This document shows positions 12,271 to 22,850 of a stretch of 64,000 nucleotides of DNA, one piece after another. Origin of the DNA: Saccopteryx bilineata (lineage: Eukaryota > Chordata > Mammalia > Chiroptera > Emballonuridae). The stretch lies in NCBI RefSeq assembly GCF_036850765.1, contig NC_089494.1:54081809-54145808 (forward strand). Direction: 5' to 3'. The number at the start of each line of letters is the position of its first letter. Within the stretch, counting starts at the first letter, position 1. Under the pieces are notes generated by a model. It did no database searches and was not told the DNA's origin. It worked only from the letters and a program-made list of their open reading frames with translations. The translations under genes and the position numbers were made by a program.

Positions 12271-12690
12271 ACAGATCTTCTGCTCTGGGGCACATGGTTG
12301 GCTGCTGGCCTCAGTTCCTGCTCCTTTGAATTCACCACTGCGTTCACACTGAGCCCACATCTCCCACAGTGTGCTCTCGGGCAGTGGCTGAGAACAAGAG
12401 GATTATTCTCAACCCATTCCTGCTGGACGTAAGATTCCTGTGATTGGCCATTTTGGTTTGAAAAGTCTCCAAGTTCTCAGGCATGGCTAAAACTTTTCCA
12501 GAACTACATTGCAATCTGAGACTCTATACTCACTCCACCTCCCTTCCTCCTCTCCTTCTCGGATGTAATGCCTGCCTCATAGATTGATGCTCTCCCCGCC
12601 TTCTCCTGCTTCCTCCTCTTAATCCTTCATAGGTGTTTCACTATCTCATTTTGGTGACTGTTTCTCAGAAAACCTAAACTAACATATAAA
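12270..12690 (+). repeat. MLT2-like solo or 3' LTR of the ERVL relic
   Basis: It follows the ERVL coding relic directly. It has the 'cagatcttctgctctggggcacatgg' and 'tgattggccattttgg' composition and ends 'ggtgactgtttctcagaaaacctaaactaacata', as ERVL-associated LTRs of placental mammals often do. The boundaries are approximate because of age. Confidence 0.5.
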
Positions 12691-12699
12691 CCAAATCTG

Positions 12700-15342
12700 T
12701 TGCAGCACCCCCCACTATCTTCTCTGACCAGAAGTGGGCAGCATCACACTGTTTTTAAACAATGCTAGTACCCCTGTCTCTCTCCACCAATGACAGGAAC
12801 CATAAGATCCTTCCTCGAAGAGCACCGAGAACTCCCTTTCCGCTTATTGTCCTCCTAGCCTCAAGGAATTGAGTGTGTGATTTTGACAATAGATTAAATA
12901 GTTAAGCTGGTTTTACATCTAACTTTTAGGCCCAAGTAAGCTCTTTCTTAGCCACAATTTGTACCAGCAATGTCGTTCCAATTATATCATCGTGGGTTAT
13001 TAATAAATGTTTCTTGAGCAAACCCTTGTACTTCTTCCCATATCACCAGTTAAGGGCTTCAAAATACTTGAGGTGGTGTATGCCAGAAGGCTTTGCTTCC
13101 TTCATTGCCTCTCATTGGAGTCCCCCTCCCCTGCACCCAACAGACTCCTACCTTGTGTTCAGGGGACTTGCCTCCAGTCTATTCTCCCACTTTGGAGCCT
13201 CTCCAAAATACACCTGGTACTTTTTATCACTTGTCCTTTTCAGTAGGTAAAGCAGACAATGTATAGAATTAGACCGGATTGATTAAATTCTGGTTCTGTC
13301 ACTGTTAAGGACTAGGCCAATCATTTAACCGGAGCCTAAGTGTACTCATCACTAAATAGAAGTGAAGATGTCTCCCTTAGGTGGTTGCTATAAGTATTGA
13401 ATAAGTTATAAAGTTCAAGAGGACATACAAATTAGTCATGATTATTTATTATCCCCCCCCCCAGTAAAACAGATCTTAAACCACAAACTTTTCCTTCACA
13501 AACTTTTCCCAATTTGACTCAATGGAGTTCAATTTTCTTAATTCTTTGTTCTCTGCTCAATATCCATTAACATGCTCTGTATGACTTCAAGCACAATGGT
13601 GTTCGCCTATCTGGAAACATCTAAAATTGCTTCAGTATTCTCGTCCTACATTCTCTCTGTTTGAATAAGTGTTTCCTACCATAGTTTGCAATCTCCCAAA
13701 AGAAAATTACCCTAAATTAGTAACTATTTTGACACATCTAACCCTGCGATCTGAAAATTAAGCACAAAATTTATGCTTAAAATGATAATTGCAGTGAGTA
13801 GCTCTGAGGTAAAAATATTCATTGCCCTTTCTTGCTGGGTCCTTCCTGGTAGAGCCTCTCTCTGTGACAGGATTATATTTCTTATTCAATGATATCAGGC
13901 TTGGCCATATGACTCACTATATTAGTGGAAGTGATGTAGGCCCCTTTTGAGCAAGAGCTTTAAGAACTGTAGTGGCCCACCATTGCTTTTTCTCCCCTTT
14001 GCCATTGGAAAGCCAATATTCCAGATAGAGGTTTCTCCTTCATCTTAGATATTTAGTAAAGTGGACCAATGGCAGATGCATAACATGAGAGAGAAATAGT
14101 CATTTGTCATTGCAAGGAAATTTTGCACTTAATTATTCCTAAAGCTCACCTAAACCCACCTAAGCTGGGTATGTATCAGTCCACAAACGTGGATTTACAA
14201 GAAAGAGCTCGTGTCTTTATTTTTAAAACTAAAATATGCTTGTAATTTTATTATTCTATAATGTTATACAAAATGAAACTAGAATGAATCATATGGATGT
14301 AAAAAGAAAGTTTAATTTATTGCCAAATATCTTCTCTACAGAGCATCTGTGTATTTAGAACATCTGTATAATTGACAATCTTTCAGTGTTTTATCTGACT
14401 GTTTGGCAATTACAGAAAATATACCTCCTTTCTAAATCTAAGCCTTATTTTTATATAGTGTTATTCTAATAGCACATTTGTTAATATTTCCATCATCCTA
14501 TTATTTTATCAAATAAAATATGGATGCACTATTGGAGCAAAACAATAAGTTATTTAATGTTAAGGTACATGCCCACATTAGTCTCTGACAGGTAAAAAGA
14601 TAAATTTTGGTGAAATATTTCTTCGCAGTAATCAATCTATTTCAACACAGATACACAATAGAATATATCAGAGCACTCAGTCCACAATAAGTGGCCTCTA
14701 TTGTGTATGCCCTTTACGTGAGATGAGGGAATTCTGTTCTTTGGCCAGATGCTGATACAGTCCTCTAACATCTGCATGGATGTCTTCTTGGCACTTAGGG
14801 TAAGGGGGGGAATTTGATTGTACTCTCGAGATTGTAGAACATGGAGATAAGCATCATAATCATTCTTTGCAAAAACTCCAAGGGCTTTAGTTACATGTTT
14901 TTCCCTTGTCAACATCTGTCAAGAACCACATGCCAATTACTACTCCATCTTTTCTCAGGTAATAAAAGAAGAGAGAACTCTCAAATGAACAGTCTTTATC
15001 TTTCCAACAATATGCCCCAGGCCTTTGCTTTTGGATGTAACCCTCATAAATTTTTGTCATTATTTACATACAGGGATCTTGGCATAGAAAGAGGGCTGAA
15101 TGGAAGAAAAGAGTATTACCTTTAGTACAACAAATCTTATGTGAGGGTCCATTTCAGATATGCAATGCAAAGAAAAGCAGAATTAACTTAACTGAGCTAT
15201 ATCACTTTCCCTAGAGCTATCCCAGTTTTTTTTACTGATTAGATCACCTAACAGCTGATTTCTATTCAGTCTCGTTTGTTTTTGCTTGTACAATTTTATC
15301 TTCTTTTATTTTTCATCTTATGTATTGGCTTAAAGAGCTGCA

Positions 15343-15392
<50 letters not shown>

Positions 15393-16278
15393 TGCTCATG
15401 CGCACCATACCTAGAAAAAAAACCCTTATAAAGTAATGAACAATTACATGGTGATGCCCTACTATATGTCTAAGATGAGACCAATAATTAGTCCCCCATT
15501 CTTCAAAATGGGTACTGTGAGAACCAAAAAACTTCTTATATGTATTCTAGAAAATTTTATTTTCTTATAAGAGAGCCAGCAAAAATGGGCAGAGGACTCA
15601 TTTTAGCAGAATTTTATCATAGGATGATTAATTCATGGGAAAATGTTAAATCATCATTTTCCCTAAATTCCAAATGTGCCATTCACATGACTTCCAGAAT
15701 TAAATCAGCAGAAAGGCTCTATAGTTTAGCCTGAAGAAGTAGGTAAGCGTCTGAGAGTTGGTGAGCACAGAAGCAGAGAACTAGTGCAGAGATGTCAGTA
15801 CATTGCCACAATTTCTCTGGTAAGAATTTTTGCACAAGTTAGTTATTAAAGTTTACAGGTGAGGAGCCTAAGATGCCCTGAGGGTTTCTATTCTGTTCTG
15901 TGTTCCAGGTTTCTTTTTCCTCCCACTTAAATGGTGTAAGTTATGGCTTTTCTAGAGTTACTCAACTGACATTTTTGAGACTCATTGTATGCAGAGCATA
16001 GTCTTAGGTACTAAAAGCCAATTGTAAAATTAAGAAGAGCCAGATTTTGTTTTCAGGAGTTTAGTTGGGATGACAATGCCAGACACTTGCATAAAGAATG
16101 TTGTGTGCTGGATTAAAGATGGGCACAAATTCTTTTTTGCTTCTCCCACCCAGGGCTGAGGTCTCTTTCCTCACTTCTCTAATCCAAGTTGCCTTCATGG
16201 CTCCTCTAACCAGTAGAATGGAGGGAAGTCATGCTGAGCTGGTTTCAGGTTAGGCCTTAAGAGTTCAAGGATCATCAT
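12700..16278. other. Non-coding DNA with MIR and MaLR-like remnants
   Basis: About 13255-13430 resembles a plus-strand MIR ('attctggttctgtcactgttaaggactaggccaatcatttaacc', then 'gtggttgctataagtattgaataagttataaag'). About 13880-14110 ('gcttggccatatgactcac..agtggaagtgatgtaggcc') resembles an ancient LTR-type repeat also seen near 19.7-20.1 kb. The rest is unrecognised. A mixed TG/CG microsatellite lies at 15345-15395. Confidence 0.4.
15345..15395. repeat. (TG)n-(CG)n microsatellite
   Basis: Alternating purine-pyrimidine repeat: about 16 TG units run directly into a (CG/CA) block, cgcgcgcgcacgtg. This is the kind of tract that can adopt left-handed Z-DNA. Such CpG density in this region is unusual, and the tract probably expanded recently. 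Confidence 0.9.
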
Positions 16279-18757
16279 ACAGATGCTAAAATACTAAACA
16301 AAATGCTAACAAATTGAATACAACAACATATTAAAAAAATAATACATTATGATCAAGTGGGATTCATCCCAGAATCTCAAGGATGGTTCAACATACGTAA
16401 AACGATTAACATAATACACCATATCAACAAAACAAAGAACAAAAACCACATGATCCTATCAATAGATGCAGAAAAGGCATTTGATAAAATACAACACAAT
16501 TTTATGTTTAAAACACTCAACAAAATGGGTATAGAAGGAAAATATCTCAACATGATAAAGGCAATTTATGATAAACCATCAGCTAGCATCATATTAAATA
16601 GCATAAAACTGAGGACTTTCCTCCTTAAATCAGGAACAAGACAGGGTTGTCCACTCTCTCCACTCTTATTTAACGTGGTGCTAAAAGTTCTAGCTTGAGC
16701 AATCAGACAAGATAAAGAAATAAAAAGCATCCATATCGGAAAAGAAGAAGTAAAGGTTTCACTTTTTGCAGATGATATGATCCCATACATCAAAAACCCC
16801 AAAGATGCCACAAAAAGATTACTAGAAACAATAAACCAATATAGTAAGGTCGCAGGATACAAAATTAATATACAAAAGTCCATAGCCTTTCTATATGCCA
16901 ACAACAAAACATTAGAAAATGAACTCAAAAAAATAATTCACTTCACAGTTGCAACAAAAAAAATAAAATACCTAAGAATAAACATAACAAAGAATATAAA
17001 GGACCTATATAATGAAAATTACAAAGCATTTTTAAGGGAAATTTAAAAAGATACAATGAAATGGAAAAAAAATTCCTTGTTCTTAGATAGGAAGAATAAA
17101 TAGAATCAAAATGACCATATTACCCAAAGTAATATACAAATTTAATGCAATTCCCATCAAAATTCCAATGACATTTTTTAAAGAAATGGAAGAAAAAATC
17201 ATCAGATTTATATGGAACTATAAAAAACCCTGAATAGCCAAAGCAATCCTAAGGAAAAAGAACAAAGCTGGGAGCATTACAATACCTGACTTCAAATTAT
17301 ATTATAGAGCTATGAAAATCAAAAGAGCATGGTGTTGGCAGAAAAATAGACACTCAGACCAATGGAACAGAATAGAAAGTTCAGAAATAAAACCACATAT
17401 ATATATGGTCAAATAATTTTTGATAAAGGGGCCAACAACACACAATGGAGAAAAGAAAGCTTCTTCAACAAATGGTGCTGGGAAAACTGGAAAGCCATAT
17501 GCAAAAGAATGAAACTCGACTACAGTTTGTCCCCTTGTACTAAAATTAATTCAAAATGAATCAAAGACCTAAATATAAGACCTGAGACAATAAGCTACAT
17601 AGAAGAAAACATAGGTACTAAACTCATGGACCTTGGTTTTAAAGAGCATTTTATGAATTTGACTCCAAAGGCAAGAGAAGTGAAGGCAAAGATAAATGAA
17701 TGGGACTACATCAGACTAAGAAGTTTTTGCACAGTTTATTATTTGACAACAAAATAAACAGACAGCCAACTAAATGGGAAATGATATTTTCAAACAACAG
17801 CTCAGATAAGGGCCTAATATCCAAAATATACAAAGAACTCATAAAACTCAACAACAAACAAACAAACAATCCAATAAAAAAATGGGAAGAGGACATGAAC
17901 AGACACTTCTCCCAGGAAGAAATACAAATGGCCAACAGATATATGAAAAGATGCTCATCTTCATTAGCTATTAGAGAAATGCAAATCAAAACTGCAATGA
18001 GATACCACCTCACACCTGTTAGATTAGCTATTATCAACAAGATAGGTAATAGCAAGTGTAGGAGAGGCTGTGAAGGAAAAGGAACCCTCATCCACTGTTG
18101 GTGGAAATGTATAGTAATACAACCACTATGGAAGAAAGTATGGTTGTTTCTCAAAAAACTAAAAATAGAACTACCATATGACCCAGCAATCTCTCTACTG
18201 GGTATATACCCCCAAAACTCAAAAACATTGGTACGTAAAGACACATGCAGCCCCATGTTCATTGCAGCATTGTTCACAGTGGCCAAGACATGGAAACAAC
18301 CAAAAAGCCTTTCAATAGATGACTGGATAAAGAAGATGTGGCACATATACACTATGGAATACTACTCAGCCATAACAAATGATGACATCAGATCATTTAC
18401 ACCAAAATCGATGGATCTTGATAACATTATATGTAGTGAAATAAGTAAATAAGAAAAAACCAAGAACTGCATGATTCCATACATAGGTGGGACATAAAAA
18501 CGAGACTAAGAGACATGGACAAGAATGTGGTGGTTATAGTGGGGGAGGAGAGAGAGGGAAATGGGGGAAAGGAGGGGCACAAAGAAAACCAGATAGAAGA
18601 TGACAGAGGACAATTTGACTTCAGGTGACAGGTATGCAACATAATTGAATGAATGACAAGATAACCTGGAGATGTTTTCTTTGAACGTATGTACCGTGAT
18701 TTATTAATGTCACCCCATTAAAATTAATAAAAATGTATAAAAAATAAATAAATAAAC
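16279..18757 (+). mobile_element. 5'-truncated L1, ORF2 reverse transcriptase to poly(A)
   Basis: The copy begins inside ORF2 (near 'acagatgctaaaatactaaac', just upstream of the fingers/palm of the reverse transcriptase) and runs through the C-terminal zinc-knuckle region to an A-rich tail (TAAATAAATAAA). Visible landmarks are the palm motif [31 protein letters not shown] near 16769, [22 protein letters not shown], and [11 protein letters not shown]. The reading frame is broken by a TGA after KVLA (about 16696) and by later frameshifts, so it is inactive. The 3' UTR has a purine-rich, G-rich stretch (about 18535-18580). It is the same broad family as the 40-kb L1. No clear duplication at its ends. 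Confidence 0.95.
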
Positions 18758-18779
18758 TGCTGTGCTTGTGAAAAAACAT

Positions 18780-19060
18780 GTTCTGGGATCATCTGTTCCC
18801 TCACCTTTTGACAACAGCTCCTATGTTGAAAGGAAGTCCCGTCTGTCCCTCTGGAAAGAGGCCATGTGGAGGGGTCCTGATGGAGGAAATGCCATGAAGA
18901 ATGAGGACATATGAATGAGTCCCACAGCTGGCGGCACCACGGCCCCAGGCACGTAAGAAAGGGATTCTTGGACCTTCTGGCCAGCTCAGCCACAAGTTGG
19001 GTGCAACTTCTTGAACAGCTCCATTAATTACCAAATAAAGCATGAGAACCAACAGCCAAT
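18780..19060 (+). repeat. MaLR/MLT1-like LTR remnant
   Basis: 'gaaagaggccatgtggaggggtcctgatggagg', 'catatgaatgagtcccac', 'ccacggccccaggcac' and a terminal 'ccaaataaagca' recall the order of motifs in ERVL-MaLR long terminal repeats. It is highly decayed and no partner LTR is seen. Alternative: unrelated unique sequence. Confidence 0.4.
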
Positions 19061-19262
19061 CTACAAAACAGTGAGAAATAAGTTATTCTTGCATTCATGT
19101 CTTAAGTTCCTGTATTTGGGGATTGTTTTTTATACAGCAAGTTAGCTGATAAAGTTTACAAATCAACATAGACACCAAAATTTACAGAGAGCCATGTTGG
19201 AGCACCACATGAGTTTATGCAAGTGATTCTGAATCGAGAAGTGATCAGAAAGCATAGGAGGC

Positions 19263-19500
19263 AGCAGAGTCTAATAGCTTCGATAGTAAAATCTGTGGTT
19301 GAATCTCTATCCCACAACTTACCGTCTTCACAACCTTGGTCAATTCAGGACCTCTCTTGGGATTCCATTCTGAATCTATAAAATATAAATAATAATTTCT
19401 ACTTCACAGCAGTGTAATAAAGATAAATAAATTGGATACTATGTATAAAGCTCTTAGCACAGTGCCTCACATAGACTAAGAACTCAGTACTAACTATTGT
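19263..19500 (+). repeat. MIR element
   Basis: It follows the MIR consensus order: 'tctgtggttgaatctct', 'ccgtcttcacaaccttggtcaattc', 'gaatctataaaatataaataataatttctacttcacagc', 'aaagctcttagcacagtgcctcacatagactaagaactcagtac'. This ancient tRNA-derived SINE is shared by all mammals. Confidence 0.75.
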
Positions 19501-19699
19501 TTTTTAAAGTAATCACTGAAGGGCTTTCTGGATATGATTTTGATTTGCCTAAAAACTAATCCAAAGTTTTTTATTTTGTAGTAAGAAGTTAGATTTAGTT
19601 CATTTTTCCTTGAATGTCCAGGTACAATTCAGTTTCCTATTGTTCTCAATTAGATTATCAATTTGCTTGGGTTTATATTACAAAAGGTGACATTGTCAT

Positions 19700-20090
19700 T
19701 TTGCATAAAAGTGTCTAAGGCAGAGGCTGTGATGAGTTTCTATACCCATGTCCTTTCTCTTGAACCTACAGTTAAATGTAAGTATGGCCAGGAAACTGAA
19801 TTCTGGCTACTGGAATATGGCCAGAATAAGCACCATTTTCAGTCTTGTCTCATAAAGACATCCGATCTCCAATGTTTCACATTTTTTTCTCTTCTAGTTT
19901 CTTGGAACAGAAGTCCCCACAGGGTTCATGGGACCTATGTGCTGAAGATAATAGATCCACAGATGCTGAAGGGAGAGATTGGAACCCAAAACACCATTAT
20001 AGGAGAGTTCCCCAACCAAAAGCCTCTTCACTGGACTGTGACATGAGCAGGAAGTCCTTCTTTTGTGTTAAGCCATTGATAGTTGAGCAT
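19700..20090 (+). repeat. Ancient LTR-type remnant
   Basis: The run 'ctggctactggaatatggccagaataagcaccattttcag' ... 'gtgacatgagcaggaagtccttcttttgtgttaagccattgata' recalls an old ERV/MaLR-type repeat, as does the piece near 13.9 kb. A 127-codon frame (19663-20046) overlaps it but resembles no protein. The boundary is approximate. Confidence 0.35.
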
Positions 20091-20202
20091 CTTTGTATTA
20101 TACTAGCTAGTATTATCATAACTAGCAGTTTTAATTGTATTCTTCTGATAGCTCACAATTATCTACGTTATGGTTTTCCTCTCCCCATTATCCAATATTC
20201 TT

Positions 20203-20220
20203 TTCCATAAAAATAAATTT
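20203..20220. repeat. Target-site duplication, left copy
   Basis: The 18 bases ttccataaaaataaattt recur exactly at 22311-22328, on the other side of the ERV retrocopy. The T-rich end adjoins the poly(T), consistent with L1 endonuclease nicking at a TTTT/A-type site. Confidence 0.95.
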
Positions 20221-20230
20221 TTTTTTTTTT

Positions 20231-20796
20231 GGTGGGCCATAGTCTTTAATCCTAGCTTGCACCCAGCGGGCAAGTAAAAACACACACTGGGCTCCAAAAC
20301 CCAATCACATTCAGTGCTCACAAAGCCACTGACTTATCTGAGTTTCCTAGAATCAAAGGTTTCTAGCTCACCAGCCTTATTCTCCTCAGTTCCCCATCTC
20401 CTTCCTTATCCCAGATACAAACTCTACACAAACTGGCATCTCACTCAGCACTTCACCATCTTGGCTGCTTCTCCTGGCCTCCTCCACGTGGCCTTTCTCT
20501 GCTCTCCTCTGCTCTCTCTTCTAATCTCAGGAACCAAGAGCCAAGTCCCGTTCTGCCCCCATTTTATAGTGTAGCTTCACAACCTTTAATCCAATATACA
20601 AAGTAGGGAAGTCTCTAATACAAAGTAACCTCTGAGGCATGATTGGATTGTACCGCCCCACATCAAAAAGGGTGGGAAAGGCTTAATCCCAAAACCAAGC
20701 CCCAGGCTACAAGGATTCTCAACACACATTAATATCACCTGGGCAATGGCCTCCATCTTTAACAAAGTGAGCATAATACATTTTATCTGCCCAACA
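20231..20796 (-). promoter_or_regulatory. 3' U3-R of the ERV retrocopy (promoter and polyadenylation signal)
   Basis: U3 begins with TG (20796-20795) right after the purine-rich tract and holds a TATA box (tataaa on the minus strand, 20568-20563), 31 bases upstream of the R start at 20537. That spacing is exactly what RNA polymerase II uses, and the retrocopy's 5' end lies at the matching base. An attaaa polyadenylation signal (20250-20245) ends 14 bases before the poly(A). U3 is about 259 bases and R about 307. Here the promoter sits at the wrong end of the copy, but could drive minus-strand transcription toward lower coordinates. Confidence 0.85.
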
Positions 20797-20817
20797 ATCC
20801 ACCCCTATGCTCACTTT
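20797..20817 (-). other. Polypurine tract of the ERV source
   Basis: On the minus strand a mostly purine run ending aggggtggat lies directly before the TG of U3. This is the place and composition of the retroviral plus-strand primer, though it is interrupted by pyrimidines. Confidence 0.6.
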
Positions 20818-21472
20818 ACTACCCACAATCTACATCACCAGCATCCCTGTGCAAGGATATTAGGCACATTACACAGATTACAACAGCAAAAATCATTCAG
20901 TTTCAACAATTACAAAGGTACATTTCACCAGTCTCTCAGCACTTAGCCCAAAGCGCAAAATGTCCTTGGCCTTCTTTCTAGCCACGGGAAAAGCTTCCCG
21001 GGGTAGGGGAGTGCTTCCAGCAAAGCCACCCCCCACCCCCATCAGAGTATTTTACATTGTCCAAAATCCGTAATCCGTAAATCCATCCAACAAAGGAGCC
21101 AATGCCCACTCCGGTCGTAGTCCAGGAAATCAGTCCACGCACGTGGGTCATCAGCCACCCCCCTCATTCCTGCCGTCCTGGCAGGTCTTACACTGTCCCA
21201 AAGAGGGGCACGTGGCAATGGCAGTCAGCATTTCCATCTCTGCTCCGGATAGCATGTCCAGCTCTATGTCCCAAAATCGCAGACCTACCAGGGCCGCAGT
21301 AGGTGCTCCTTCCAGCTGGGCTTCCATCTTCTGGAGACTGTAGATCACAACTCCAGCTCGATTCTCCTCATCTTCCAAAGAGGAACTGAAAACACCAGCT
21401 CCCACTGCAGGGCTCGAGTCCTGGGCTGCCGCAGCCTTCTGCTCCACAGACCTTGCAGCTCTGGACCCGGCC

Positions 21473-21522
21473 TCAGCCTCAGCTTCAGCCTCAGCCTCAG
21501 CCTCAGCCTCAGCCCCGGCCTC
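21473..21522. repeat. 6-bp minisatellite (cctcag)n
   Basis: Imperfect tandem cctcag/cttcag hexamers that encode the (Glu-Ala)n run in the minus-strand frame. It could be a replication-slippage tract that changes length between copies of this element. Confidence 0.85.
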
Positions 21523-21872
21523 CTACTGCTGCTGGCTCTCCACAACATCCAGGGCAAGCTGCAACTCACGAACCTCTGAATCCTCCTCCAGCATTTGCTC
21601 CATTTCCAGGCGAATCTCGAACACCTGGTTGGCCTCCTCCTCCAGCATTTCCTCCAGCTCCAGGGTCAGCATCGGTTTCTCCTGCGTTTGCTCCAGCTCC
21701 TTCCACTGCTCGGTTTGCAGGTCCCAGGCAGCCTCTTCCACAGAGCTCTCGGTTTCCTCACGCATGGCTGTAAAAGTCAGCCAGCCTACGATCCCCAAAA
21801 GGACAGCTATGGGGAACCCTAACACTAGCCAGTCCTCTACTCCACCACTCAAAGGCTCCTTGCCGATCTGTA

Positions 21873-21894
21873 TCGAATCCTGCCGACTACGCCA
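21873..21894 (-). other. Retroviral primer-binding site matching tRNA-Ser
   Basis: The minus strand reads tggcgtagtcggcaggattc and on to cga. From memory of mammalian tRNA-Ser, its 3' end (ttcgaatcctgccgactacg plus CCA) is the exact complement. It lies 2 bases after the CA that ends U5 (21898-21897), the canonical spacing. Serine-primed elements are known among ERVL-like groups (HERV-S), but I cannot assign the family. Confidence 0.8.
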
Positions 21895-22001
21895 AATGTA
21901 GAGCCAGTAGCCACGGCCAGGGCCAGCATCAGAGCAGCCCAGCTCATGCAGGTTCGCATTGGATTCGGACAGTCGGTAAAAAAACAGTGGAGCCAAAAAC
22001 T

Positions 22002-22308
22002 GGTGGGCCATAGTCTTTAATCCTAGCTTGTACCCAGCGGGCAAGTAAAAACACACACTGGGCTCCAAAACCCAATCACATTCAGTGCTCACAAAGCCAC
22101 TGACTTATCTGAGTTTCCTAGAATCAAAGGTTTCTAGCTCACCAGCCTTATTCTCCTCAGTTCCCCATCTCCTTCCTTATCCCAGATACAAACTCTACAC
22201 AAACTGGCATCTCACTCAGCACTTCACCATCTTGGCTGCTTCTCCTGGCCTCCTCCACGTGGCCTTTCTCTGCTCTCCTCTGCTCTCTCTTCTAATCTCA
22301 GGAACCAA
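22002..22308 (-). repeat. 5' R copy of the ERV retrocopy
   Basis: A 307-base direct repeat of 20231-20537, offset by 1771 bases with one mismatch seen. Its outer end is the presumed transcription start of the source element. Two extra bases (GG on the minus strand, 22310-22309) separate it from the target duplication. Confidence 0.93.
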
Positions 22309-22639
22309 CCTTCCATAAAAATAAATTTACTCACCTCTTATTTCTTTCATTATCTCCCTCCTCTTTCACCTGTGCATTCTTTTCTCTCTCTCTACTTTGT
22401 TGTCACCAGGGCCACCATGTTATATACCTATTGTCCTTAACAGCTACAGGGATTCTTCCTCAATGAGCTTCTTCCAATTAAATGAAAATCATTGCCTTTC
22501 CTCTACTTTATTACTATTTGCATTCATTTTCAAATATATAACCTAACACTTACAGCAGAGTCTATAGATACAGGTGATTTTACTTTCCTGTAAAATGGTA
22601 GATTGTTTGTAAATGATTAAAAATAAATAAAAACTTTAA

Positions 22640-22850
22640 ATAATTAATAGCTATTATTTATCAAATAATTATTATACATAAGATATTATGTAAGTATTTT
22701 GTGTTGATTAAATTGTATAGTCCTCATAACAAACCTATGCAACAAGTATCACTATTATTATCTCCATTTTACGATGAGAAAACCAAGATCCAAAACATTT
22801 GGTAACCTGCCAGTTTCTTCCAGCTGGTTCGTGGAAGAGTTGACAACTCT
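22640..22850 (-). repeat. MIR element, antisense
   Basis: 'attgtatagtcctcataacaaacctatgcaacaagtatcactattattatctccattttacgatgagaaaaccaagat' follows the reverse complement of MIR, with the paler '..ggtaacctgcc' part behind it. Confidence 0.7.

Larger units (their letters stand above)
21151..22011 (-). pseudogene. Acidic coiled-coil reading frame with membrane segment, one in-frame stop
   Basis: From an ATG at 22011 (at the R/U5 junction) a frame of 162 codons runs to TAG at 21525-21523. It then stays open in the same frame for 123 more codons to 21151. The first part reads through U5 and the primer-binding site, so its true start may instead be the later ATG at 21765. Residues about 59-81 of the long version form a membrane-spanning segment (around VLGFPIAVLLGIVGW). 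The rest is very acidic and heptad-like (EEMLEEEANQVFEI, EMEQMLEEDSEV), followed after the TAG by an (Glu-Ala)n repeat. I recognise no Gag, Pol or Env domain. It could be a captured host sequence, a remodelled gag, or a chance frame. Function unknown. Confidence 0.5.
20221..22310 (-). mobile_element. LINE-mobilised retrocopy of a non-autonomous ERV transcript
   Basis: Read on the minus strand this is an RNA-shaped copy: R (22308-22002), U5 (22001-21897), primer-binding site, about 1.05 kb of insert, polypurine tract, U3 (20796-20538), R again (20537-20231), then poly(A) (20230-20218). U5 is missing after the second R, and U3 is missing before the first R, as in a polyadenylated retroviral mRNA rather than an integrated provirus. 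An 18-bp duplication, ttccataaaaataaattt, flanks it at 20203-20220 and 22311-22328. Long duplications plus a poly(A) tail point to L1 target-primed insertion, whereas retroviral integrase makes 4-6 bp duplications. The two R copies differ at a single base (g[c/t]accc), so the copy is recent. No gag, protease, polymerase or env motif is seen, so the source was probably a non-autonomous element. Confidence 0.9.

Noticed and set aside
17711..18352. 213-codon minus-strand frame
   Set aside because: Antisense shadow of the L1 ORF2 C-terminal region.
19663..20210. 121-127 codon plus frames
   Set aside because: They overlap an ancient repeat remnant, show no domain, and have no coding context.
21453..21901. 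Plus-strand frames over the ERV insert (Gln/Pro-rich)
   Set aside because: Antisense of the Glu-Ala repeat and acidic frame. The composition follows from the (cctcag) repeat.
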